From the NCBI GenBank assembly GCA_902825985.1, contig CADEDC010000013.1:1-64000 (forward strand): 64,000 nucleotides of DNA. Direction: 5' to 3'. The stretch is from an uncultured Acidobacteriota bacterium (GTDB lineage: Bacteria > Acidobacteriota > Vicinamibacteria > Vicinamibacterales > CAVVIG01). This document shows positions 48,830-56,403 of this stretch, in pieces (the first letter of the stretch is position 1; each line of letters begins with the position of its first letter). The translations under genes were made by a program, and so were the position numbers. The notes under the pieces were generated by a model, which was not told where the DNA came from, did no database searches, and saw only the letters and a program-made list of their open reading frames with translations.

Positions 48830-49177
48830 TCAGCCGATGGCTTTCTGCAGCTGGCCGATCGCACCCACCGTGTCGAATGACGTGCTGGCGAACGGCGTGC
48901 CGGCGCCGATGGCGGCTTCAGCCTCGGCGAACTTGCCGTCGTTGATCAACGCCGCCACCTTGCCGGCCTGGACGTGGAACGCCGCGTGTTTCGTCTTGCA
49001 GTCGACGTATTGGCCCAGGGCGGCATGACGGGTCGCCTCGCCGTGCAGCCATTTGCCGAACTCGCAGCAGTTGTCCGCCGCAATCGTCGCGATGTCCATG
49101 CGCTCCTTGCGGGCAATCGCCAGGCGGAACTTGACCTTCCAGTCGTTGTGGGCCTTACCGGCCTTTGCGAAATCCAT
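48830..49177 (-). CDS. Stand-alone CZB zinc-sensor domain protein
   Basis: A 115-residue helical bundle with the CZB 3-His/1-Cys zinc pattern: His10 (KAHNDWK), Cys38 in CCEFGKWLHG, and His64/His68 in KHAAFH. In most bacteria CZB is attached to chemoreceptors or diguanylate cyclases; here it has no partner domain. GAGGAG lies ~7 nt before the ATG. It may be a zinc sensor acting on another protein. The neighbour tRNA is upstream on the same strand. Confidence 0.78.
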   Translation of the reverse strand: MDFAKAGKAHNDWKVKFRLAIARKERMDIATIAADNCCEFGKWLHGEATRHAALGQYVDCKTKHAAFHVQAGKVAALINDGKFAEAEAAIGAGTPFASTSFDTVGAIGQLQKAIG

Positions 49178-49348
49178 TCACCTCTCCTCACACGGCGGCA
49201 GCCGGTTCGCGAGCACCGGGCCTTGTGCCATCTGATGAGTCGGCAGATTGCCGGCCGAATTGAGCCGGTGACTGAAGATGCCGTGCAGACCGCAACCGCC
49301 AGCGGCGAAGCGGTGACGCGGTGCGAGCGGATGGACGAAGGAGGTGGG

Positions 49349-49423
49349 TGGTACCGGTACGGGGATTCGAACCCCGGTCCCGTGGCTGAGAACCACGTGT
49401 CCTGACCCCTAGACGATACCGGC
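49349..49423 (-). tRNA. tRNA-Glu (anticodon CTC)
   Basis: On the minus strand a full cloverleaf: acceptor stem GCCGGTA/TACCGGT (one G-U at the first pair), anticodon stem CGTGG/CCACG with loop TTCTCAG (anticodon CTC), T-arm GGTTCGAATCC and an encoded CCA at 49351-49349. 75 nt with CCA. It is a single tRNA, not in a cluster. Confidence 0.9.
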
Positions 49424-49461
49424 TCTTCGTCGAATAGGAACTCTGAATGGTAGCAAACTTG

Positions 49462-49467
49462 TAGAAT
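49462..49467 (+). promoter_or_regulatory. Candidate -10 box (TAGAAT) for the M23 peptidase
   Basis: TAGAAT lies 7 nt before ATG 49475, in the short gap to the tRNA gene. No ribosome site is seen. Confidence 0.45.
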
Positions 49468-49474
49468 CGCGTCT

Positions 49475-50857
49475 ATGGTCCGATGGATTCTCGCCCTGCT
49501 CGTCCTCGTCCTGGCGGCCGCCGGCGGCCTGTTCGCCCTCGCGGGCCGCAGCGTCCCGCTCTCGATCGAGATCACTCAACCTCAGCGCATCGTCGGGCAG
49601 GCCGGAACACTGGAGGTGCTGGTCGGCGCCCCCGACGCCCGCGTCGACACGCTGACGATCGCGCTCGAGCAGAACGGCACGACGGTGCCGCTGTTCGCGC
49701 TCGATGCGCCGCAGACCGGTGCCATCGCCCAGGCCGACGCCGACCATCTGAAGATCACGCGGCCGTTCGGCAAGCAGAGCGTGCCCGAACTGCAATCAGG
49801 AGCAGCCCGGGTGGTGGTGAGGGCGACCCGCCGCAGCTTCCTCGGGCTTCGCACATCGGCTGCGAATGCGGCGCGCGACGTGCAGATTCGGCTGGAGCCG
49901 CCGCGGGTGGCCGTGCTGTCGACGCACCACTACGTCAATCACGGCGGCGCCGAGATGGTCGTCTATCGCGCGACGCCGCCGGACGTCACCTCGGGGGTGC
50001 GGGTGGGCGACATCGAATACCTGGGCTACCCGGCCAGCGGCGCCGGCCTCGCCGGCGCCGACGAGAACACGAAGGTGGCGTTCTTTGCCTTGCTGCACGA
50101 TCAGGATCTCGACACGCCGATTGCCGCCTTCGCGCGCGACGAAGCGGGCAACGAAGTGAAGACGTCGTTCGTCGAGAAGGTGTTTCCGAAGCCGTTCCGC
50201 AAGAGCCGTATCGCGATCGACGACCGGTTCCTGCAGCGTGTCGTCCCCGAGATCCTGACGCACGCACCGGAACTGAAGGTAGCGCCGGCGTCCGCCGACC
50301 TCGTCGAGGAGTTCGTCAAGGTCAACAGCGACCTGCGCCGGCTGAATGGCGAGCGGATCCTGGGCCTGGCGCAGGCCACCGACCCGGCGAAGCTCTGGAG
50401 TGGCCCGTTCCTGCCGCTCGGCAACGCCCAGGTCGAAGCCGGCTTCGCCGATCATCGCACCTATTTCTACAAGGGCAAGGAAATCGACCAGCAGGTGCAT
50501 CTCGGGTTCGACCTCGCGGTCACCTCGGCGATCCCGGTCGCTGCCGAAAACAGCGGCAAGGTGCGGTTGGCGGAATGGCTGGGCATCTACGGGAACTGCG
50601 TCATCCTCGATCACGGCATGGGCATCGGGTCGTTGTACGCACACCTCTCGGTCGTCGACGTGAAACCGGGCGACAGCGTCACCAAAGGCCAGGTGCTCGG
50701 CCGGAGCGGCATGACCGGTTTGGCGGCCGGCGATCACCTGCATTTCACGATGCTCGTCGGCGGCCGGCCGGTGAACCCGGTCGAGTGGTGGGATCCGCAC
50801 TGGATTCAGGATCGCGTCGACCGTAAGTTGGGGTCCGCCGAGGCGGCCGGCCGGTGA
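49475..50857 (+). CDS. M23-family metallopeptidase (peptidoglycan endopeptidase), membrane-anchored
   Basis: A 460-residue protein with an N-terminal membrane anchor (residues 4-24). The long middle (30-300) has no known domain. The M23/LytM domain is C-terminal: zinc residues in HLGFDLA (HxxxD) near 345-351 and HLHF near 425. GIGSLYAHLS and GDSVTKGQVLGRSGMTG are typical. It hydrolyses peptidoglycan cross-bridges or acts as an activator in division; its specificity is unclear. Head of a short plus-strand run of genes. Confidence 0.87.
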   Translation: MVRWILALLVLVLAAAGGLFALAGRSVPLSIEITQPQRIVGQAGTLEVLVGAPDARVDTLTIALEQNGTTVPLFALDAPQTGAIAQADADHLKITRPFGKQSVPELQSGAARVVVRATRRSFLGLRTSAANAARDVQIRLEPPRVAVLSTHHYVNHGGAEMVVYRATPPDVTSGVRVGDIEYLGYPASGAGLAGADENTKVAFFALLHDQDLDTPIAAFARDEAGNEVKTSFVEKVFPKPFRKSRIAIDDRFLQRVVPEILTHAPELKVAPASADLVEEFVKVNSDLRRLNGERILGLAQATDPAKLWSGPFLPLGNAQVEAGFADHRTYFYKGKEIDQQVHLGFDLAVTSAIPVAAENSGKVRLAEWLGIYGNCVILDHGMGIGSLYAHLSVVDVKPGDSVTKGQVLGRSGMTGLAAGDHLHFTMLVGGRPVNPVEWWDPHWIQDRVDRKLGSAEAAGR

Positions 50858-50935
50858 GGTCTGCCCGGTCGATGGGGTATCATGAAGCTCTACTCTGATC
50901 GTTGAACCACGCACTTTTCTTCGTAGGAGTTACCA

Positions 50936-51742
50936 ATGCGTTCGCGTCATCTCCGGATGCCGGCCCTGAGCCTGACCCTCGTTGCGGTCTTGGCGGCGTG
51001 TGGGGGCGGCAACTCGGAAGCACCCCAGTCGAGCGAAGCGGCGTCACCGGCCGGCGGCAGCCAGAAGATCGACCCGGCGACCACCGGTGACCTCAAGGGC
51101 ACCGTCGTCATCAACGGTCCCGCTCCCGAAAACACGCCCATCAAGATGAACGCCGACCCGATGTGCCTGCGCGCCGCCAAGGGTCCGCAGTTCCAGGAAA
51201 CCTACAAGGTCGGCAGCGACGGCAGGTCGCTCGGCAACGTCTTCGTCTATGTGAAGGACGGCCTCGGCAATTTCGTCTACGACCAGCCGTCCGAGCCGGT
51301 GACGTTGAACCAGGAAGGCTGCCACTACATCCCGCATGTGTTCGGCATTCGCGTCGGCCAGCCGCTCGAGATCGTGAACAGCGACGCCACCCTGCACAAC
51401 ATCCACGGCATACCGAAGAGCAACCAGGAGTTCAACCAGGGCCAGCCGATGCAGGGGATGAAGACCACGCACACGTTCACCGTTCCGGAAGTAATGGTGC
51501 CGTTCAAGTGCGACGTCCACGGCTGGATGAACTCGTACGTCGGCGTGATGACGCATCCGTTCTTCGCTGTCAGCGATGCCGACGGGAAGTTCGAGATCAA
51601 GGGGCTGCCGGCCGGCACGTATACCATCGAGGCCTGGCACGAAGCGCTGGGCACGGTGACGCAGACCGTGACGATCACCGCGAAGGGCTCGGCGGACCTG
51701 AACTTCACCCTGGACGTCGCCAAGGCCACCGCCACGAACTGA
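50936..51742 (+). CDS. Cupredoxin-like lipoprotein with carboxypeptidase-regulatory domain
   Basis: A 268-residue lipoprotein (lipobox LAACGGG). The middle part (about 55-205) resembles plastocyanin/methylamine utilisation cupredoxins: NSDATLHNIHG supplies a His, and VPFKCDVHGWM supplies Cys, His and Met in type-1 copper spacing. The C-terminal ~65 residues are a carboxypeptidase regulatory-like beta domain (GKFEIKGLPAGTYTIEAWHE). TAGGAG precedes the ATG. Linked with heme O synthase and DUF420 genes, it suggests periplasmic electron transfer or copper delivery to cytochrome oxidase. Confidence 0.82.
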   Translation: MRSRHLRMPALSLTLVAVLAACGGGNSEAPQSSEAASPAGGSQKIDPATTGDLKGTVVINGPAPENTPIKMNADPMCLRAAKGPQFQETYKVGSDGRSLGNVFVYVKDGLGNFVYDQPSEPVTLNQEGCHYIPHVFGIRVGQPLEIVNSDATLHNIHGIPKSNQEFNQGQPMQGMKTTHTFTVPEVMVPFKCDVHGWMNSYVGVMTHPFFAVSDADGKFEIKGLPAGTYTIEAWHEALGTVTQTVTITAKGSADLNFTLDVAKATATN

Positions 51743-51750
51743 CGGGCCTG

Positions 51751-52647
51751 ATGATTCGATCCGCCCCCGTCCCCGTGGCCATGGGCCGCCGTACCGGCTC
51801 CGCGCTCGCCGACTTCGTCGCGCTGACGAAGCCACGTCTGAACGGGCTCGTGGTCGCCACCAGCGCGGCCGGCTACTATCTCGGCGCCCCCGGTGCCCTG
51901 GAATTGAAGCCGCTGGCGCTCACGGTCATCGGCACGGCGTTGGTGGCTGCCGGGTCGGCGGCACTCAATCAAGTGCTCGAGCGGGACACGGACGCACTGA
52001 TGGTCCGGACCCGGATGCGGCCGCTGCCCGACCGCCGGGTCGCACCGCTCGACGCGGCGATCTTCGGCCTGGCGCTGTCGGCCGCCGGCGTCGGCCTGCT
52101 CGGCTGGGCGGCCAATGTCCTGGCGGCGATGCTGGCCCTCTTGACCCTGGTCGTCTACGTCGCCATCTACACACCGATGAAGCGGCGTTCGGACTTCGCC
52201 ACGATCGTCGGTGCCATTCCCGGGGCGCTGCCACCGCTCATCGGCTGGGCGGCCGGCCATGGTTCACTGTCGTCCGGGGGCTGGGCCCTCTTTGCCATCG
52301 TCTTTCTCTGGCAGATTCCGCACTTCATGGCCATCGCGTGGCTCTACCGGGAGGACTACGGCCGGGCCGGATTCCCGATGCTGCCGGTCCTCGACCCGGC
52401 CGGCCGGATCGCCGGCCGGCAGGCGCTCCTGTACGCGGTCGCCCTGCTGCCTGTCAGCCTGATCCCGGCGGTCATCGCCGTCACCGGTCCGGCCTACTTC
52501 TGGCTCGCACTGGCCCTCGGCACCGGTCTCATTGCGCTGTCGTGGCGCTTCTCCCACGCCCCGACGGAAGCCACGGCGCGCGCGCTCTTCTTCGGCTCGA
52601 TCATCTATCTGCCGCTCGTCTGGGCAGCGATGATCGTGACCCACTGA
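51751..52647 (+). CDS. ctaB: Protoheme IX farnesyltransferase (heme O synthase)
   Basis: UbiA-superfamily prenyltransferase of 298 residues with about nine TM helices. First Asp-rich motif NQVLERDTDALMVRTRMRPLP near 71-91; second region YTPMKRRSDFATIVGAIPGALPP and DYGRAGFPML near 205 are typical CtaB/CyoE. It makes heme O for cytochrome oxidase. ATG 51751 follows the cupredoxin stop by 8 nt, and the DUF420 gene follows 18 nt later. The oxidase subunits are not in the window. Confidence 0.93.
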   Translation: MIRSAPVPVAMGRRTGSALADFVALTKPRLNGLVVATSAAGYYLGAPGALELKPLALTVIGTALVAAGSAALNQVLERDTDALMVRTRMRPLPDRRVAPLDAAIFGLALSAAGVGLLGWAANVLAAMLALLTLVVYVAIYTPMKRRSDFATIVGAIPGALPPLIGWAAGHGSLSSGGWALFAIVFLWQIPHFMAIAWLYREDYGRAGFPMLPVLDPAGRIAGRQALLYAVALLPVSLIPAVIAVTGPAYFWLALALGTGLIALSWRFSHAPTEATARALFFGSIIYLPLVWAAMIVTH

Positions 52648-52665
52648 CGACCCGGTGGCCGTGAC

Positions 52666-53091
52666 ATGACACTCCAGGATCTGCCGGCGGTCAATGCGAC
52701 GTTGAACGCCATCTCCGGCCTCCTGCTGTTCATCGGCTGGCTCCAGATCCGGGCGCGCCGCCTGCAGGCGCATCGCCTCGTGATGCTTGCGGCATTCGCG
52801 ACGTCGACAGTGTTCCTGGTCTGCTATCTCGTCTATCACGCGCAGGTCGGCTCGGTGCCGTTCACGAGACAGGGGTTCGTCCGTCCGGTCTACTTCACCA
52901 TCCTGGTATCGCATATCGTCCTGGCGGCCTTCACCCTGCCGTTGGCGCTGGTCACGCTGTCGCGGGCACTTCGCGAACGCTTCGCCCAGCACCGCGCCAT
53001 CGCCCGCTGGACGTTGCCAATCTGGGGGTACGTCTCGGTGACCGGCGTCCTCGTGTACGTCCTCCTGTACCACCCGACCTGGCTCTTCTGA
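52666..53091 (+). CDS. DUF420 membrane protein (cytochrome oxidase-associated)
   Basis: A 141-residue protein with four TM helices and several conserved His (His36, His58, His87, His108) in HRLVM, VYHAQVG and SHIVLA. DUF420 genes nearly always lie beside cytochrome oxidase or heme O/A synthesis genes, as here next to ctaB. Heme or copper binding has been suggested for the family. Function is not proven. Confidence 0.83.
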   Translation: MTLQDLPAVNATLNAISGLLLFIGWLQIRARRLQAHRLVMLAAFATSTVFLVCYLVYHAQVGSVPFTRQGFVRPVYFTILVSHIVLAAFTLPLALVTLSRALRERFAQHRAIARWTLPIWGYVSVTGVLVYVLLYHPTWLF

Positions 53092-53183
53092 GCGGGGCAT
53101 CGGGTCCAACCGCGACCGGGCCCCCGTGGCAGGCCGTACGGCTATACTTGCTGAAACCCGCGCGGTCGCTGCGAGGAGCCTTC

Positions 53184-54140
53184 ATGGGTGAGCGTCATCC
53201 GAGACCCGCCGTCGTTCCCGTTATCGTCACCTTCGTCGTGGCCATCCTGCTGGCGGCCAGCGCCGTCGCACAACCTCCGGGTCGCGTCACGGGGGTGGTG
53301 CGGGACGAGGACGAACAGCCAATCAAGGGCGCCACGGTCGTGGCGCAGAGCACCAGCGTCGGCTTGAGCTACACATCCTCGACCGACGAGAAGGGGCGTT
53401 TCTTTCTGCTGGGACTGCGCCCCGGCGAGTGGGTGTTCATGGCCAGCGCGCCAGGGTTTGCCGGAAACGGCTCGCGCATGAACGTCCGCGCCGCGTCGAA
53501 CCTCAATCCACCGATGCTGTTCAGCCTGCGCCGCAACGGCCCTGGCGCCGGTGGCGCGCTCGAAAAGGTCACCGCGAAGGATCTTCAGGAGAAGATCGAG
53601 AACGCCGAGAGACTCCTCGGCCAGAAGAAGTACGACGACGCCATCAGCGCGTTCCGCTCGATCATGTCTTCCGCGGAGCCACTGGCCTTTCTGAATCTGC
53701 AGGTCGCATCGGCCTACGTCGCCAAGAACGACCTGGCGCGGGCCCAGGCCGCCTATGAAGATCTGCTGAAGGTGGATGCGACCCACGAGAAGGCGCTCGT
53801 CGGCATCGCCGAGATCAAACAGAAACAAGGGGACCCGGCGGCCGCACAGGCGTTTCTGTTGAAGGCAGCGGAGTCCGAGGGCACCGGCCGCGAAGTGTTC
53901 CTGGCGCTGGGTGAGTTCGCCGCCACGGCCGGCAAGCCCGAGGAAGCGGCCAGCTGGTTCACCAAGGCCAGCACGGCCGACCCGTACTGGGGACGCCCTC
54001 TGTTCCGCCTCGCACAGCTGGCATCGGCGAAGGGCGACAACGCCGCCGCCGAAGGCTTCATGCAGCGCGTGATCGCTGTCGATCCGACGTCGCCGGAAGC
54101 GGGCCTCGCCAAGAACGCACTCGGACAGTCGGGCTCGTAA
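53184..54140 (+). CDS. Secreted carboxypeptidase-regulatory/TPR protein
   Basis: A 318-residue protein with a signal peptide (cleavage near 30, AVAQP). A carboxypeptidase-regulatory beta domain (31-110; RVTGVVRDEDEQPIKGATVVA) is followed by three or four TPR motifs (120-310; KYDDAISAFRSIM, ARAQAAYEDLLKV). ATG 53184 follows GAGGAG by 5 nt; an in-frame ATG at 53148 lacks a site. The stop is directly followed by the GTG of the sulfatase-like gene, so they form a unit. Confidence 0.78.
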   Translation: MGERHPRPAVVPVIVTFVVAILLAASAVAQPPGRVTGVVRDEDEQPIKGATVVAQSTSVGLSYTSSTDEKGRFFLLGLRPGEWVFMASAPGFAGNGSRMNVRAASNLNPPMLFSLRRNGPGAGGALEKVTAKDLQEKIENAERLLGQKKYDDAISAFRSIMSSAEPLAFLNLQVASAYVAKNDLARAQAAYEDLLKVDATHEKALVGIAEIKQKQGDPAAAQAFLLKAAESEGTGREVFLALGEFAATAGKPEEAASWFTKASTADPYWGRPLFRLAQLASAKGDNAAAEGFMQRVIAVDPTSPEAGLAKNALGQSGS

Positions 54141-56360
54141 GTGTCGCGCGCGTTCCGCTACAACCTGATTCTGGGGCTGGTCGCACTCGGGACCAGCCTG
54201 GCGGCGGTCGCCGGCTGGCGCTTCGCGAAGGCGTCGGCGCCGGTGAACGGGCCGATCGTGCTCGTGACGGTCGACTCCTTGCGCGCCGACCGGCTGCACA
54301 CCTACGGCAGCAGCCGCATCACGACACCGGCGCTCGACGCGCTGGCCGCCGACGGCGTCGTGTTCGAACGCGCCTTCGCGCACGTACCGCAAACGCTGCC
54401 GGCCCACGCGTCGCTGCTCTCCGGCCGCCTGCCCCCGGCGACGGGCGTGCGCGACAATGTCGGCTTCTCGATCCCCGAATCGCTGCGGCTGGTCTCCACG
54501 ATGCTGGCAGACCGCGGCTACGCCACGGGTGGCGTCGTCTCGTCCTTCGCGCTGCGCAGGGAGACCGGCCTCTCGAGAGGCTTCGCGTTCTTCGATGACG
54601 AGCTCACACCCGCCGATGCGTCGACGCCCGACGCCGGTCCCACCGTCGAGCGTGACGGCGCGGAATCCGAGAAGCGGGCGGAACGCTGGTTGAGCGGCGC
54701 CGGCACGTCGCGCGCCTTTCTGTTCCTGCACCTCAACGAGCCGCACGCGCCGTACGCCCCACCGGCGGCGAACCGGCCGGTGGACGGGCCCGGGCGTGAC
54801 GCCGCCTACGACGGTGAGGTCGCCTACACCGACGAACTGGTGGGCCGCCTGATCACCTACCTGAAGAAGCAGCAGCTCTACGACGAATCCACGATCATCG
54901 TCGTCGGCGACCACGGTGAGGGTCTCGGTGCCCATGGCGAACAGCAGCACGGCCTGCTGCTGTTCGACGACACGATCCGGGTGCCGTTGATCATCAAACA
55001 GGCCGGCTCGGTCGGCGGAGGACGCCGCGTCAGCGAGCTGGTCCAGCACGTCGACATCGTCCCGACGATTCTCGACCTGGCGAAGGCCCCGACTCCTGGC
55101 GGGCTGCCGGGCCGCTCGCTGCGGCCGCTGCTCGAGGGCACCGACACGCTGGGCCCCCGCATCGCTTACGCCGAGTCGCTCTTTCCCGCCCTGCAGTATG
55201 GCTGGCCGGCTGCCCACACCGTGACGGATGGCCGCTTCCGCTACGTCACCGGTCCGACGCCGGCGCTGTTCGACCTCGAGGCGGACCCGGAGAGTCACAC
55301 GGACGTGTCGGCCGCGCACCCGGAAGCACTGACGCGGCTGGCTCGGGCGCTCGACGAATTCATGAACGCGACTGAAGCACCAGGAGCCGTGCCGCTTGCC
55401 CTGTCGCAAGTCGAGCGCGAGCCGATGCTGGCGCTCGGCTATCTCGGCCCGCGGGCATTCGCCGCATCGCTCGGCGCGGAGCAGACGGCCGTGCCGGACG
55501 ATGCCGCGGCATTCGTCGATACCTATCGGGCCGCCATGACCGAGGTGTCGCGTCGGCGCTGGCTGCCGGCTATCGAGCGATTGCGGATGCTGGCGCGCGC
55601 CCACGCCGATCGCCCCGATGCCTGGGCCGCGCTCGGCGCCGTCGCCGAGCAAGCCGAGCGCCCGGAGGTTGCGGCCGAGGCGTATCGCCGGGTTCTCGTG
55701 TTGGTACCGGAAGCCGTCGACCTGCGCGCCCGCCTCGCCGACACGCTGCTGCGCGCGAGGCGCCTCGACGAATCGCAGGACGAGGCCGAGCTGATTGCCC
55801 AATCGGACGCCATACCAGCCCAGGCGCGAGGACTGGCGCTGCTTGCCCGCATCGCCGCCGCCAGGCACGACCCGGCGGCGGCACGAATCCAGGCCCAACG
55901 GCTGACCGATCTGGATCCGACGTCGCCCGTGCCGTCATACGTCGAAGGGCGGCTGCTGGTCGACCGCGGTCACCTCGAGGCAGCGCTCGCCGCACTCGAC
56001 CGCGCCGCCGAGCTCGCGCAGGAGACGCCGGTCGCCGACCTGCATCTGCTGCGCGGCGAAACGCTCGTCAAGCTCGATCGCCAGGCCGAAGGGGAAGACG
56101 CCTTCCTCACGGAGCTTCGGCAGTTCCCGGCCAGCTCGCGCGCGCATGTGGCGCTGGCAACTCTCTACCAGGGCCAGGGCCGGCTTCAGGAGGTCGTGCG
56201 CACGATGTCCAGGCTGACCGTGTTGCGGACCGCCGAGTCGTTCGAACTCGCGGCGCGCTCGTGGACCTCCTTCGGCGACCGCGCGCGGGCGGACGCCGCT
56301 CGCGCCGAGGCCGAGCGGCTGTTCTCGCCGGCCGCGGCAGCGCACCTCACGCAGCAGTAG
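54141..56360 (+). CDS. Membrane-anchored sulfatase-fold enzyme with Thr nucleophile and TPR tail
   Basis: A 739-residue protein: N-terminal anchor (9-29), alkaline-phosphatase/sulfatase domain (37-410) and TPR region (~460-735). Metal ligands are Asp45 (TVDSLRAD) and Asp/His in VVGDHGEGLGAHGEQQHG. The nucleophile position has Thr85 in TLPAHASLLSG instead of Cys-x-Pro-Ser-Arg, so no formylglycine can form. Thr is used by phospho-transferases of this superfamily such as LtaS and EptA, so a phosphodiester substrate is more likely than a sulfate ester. The start is GTG right after the upstream stop. Confidence 0.82.
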   Translation: MSRAFRYNLILGLVALGTSLAAVAGWRFAKASAPVNGPIVLVTVDSLRADRLHTYGSSRITTPALDALAADGVVFERAFAHVPQTLPAHASLLSGRLPPATGVRDNVGFSIPESLRLVSTMLADRGYATGGVVSSFALRRETGLSRGFAFFDDELTPADASTPDAGPTVERDGAESEKRAERWLSGAGTSRAFLFLHLNEPHAPYAPPAANRPVDGPGRDAAYDGEVAYTDELVGRLITYLKKQQLYDESTIIVVGDHGEGLGAHGEQQHGLLLFDDTIRVPLIIKQAGSVGGGRRVSELVQHVDIVPTILDLAKAPTPGGLPGRSLRPLLEGTDTLGPRIAYAESLFPALQYGWPAAHTVTDGRFRYVTGPTPALFDLEADPESHTDVSAAHPEALTRLARALDEFMNATEAPGAVPLALSQVEREPMLALGYLGPRAFAASLGAEQTAVPDDAAAFVDTYRAAMTEVSRRRWLPAIERLRMLARAHADRPDAWAALGAVAEQAERPEVAAEAYRRVLVLVPEAVDLRARLADTLLRARRLDESQDEAELIAQSDAIPAQARGLALLARIAAARHDPAAARIQAQRLTDLDPTSPVPSYVEGRLLVDRGHLEAALAALDRAAELAQETPVADLHLLRGETLVKLDRQAEGEDAFLTELRQFPASSRAHVALATLYQGQGRLQEVVRTMSRLTVLRTAESFELAARSWTSFGDRARADAARAEAERLFSPAAAAHLTQQ

Positions 56361-56403
56361 CGGCCCCGCCGGGCGCGGTTCGGCTACCGCTGCGCAGACG
56401 GCA

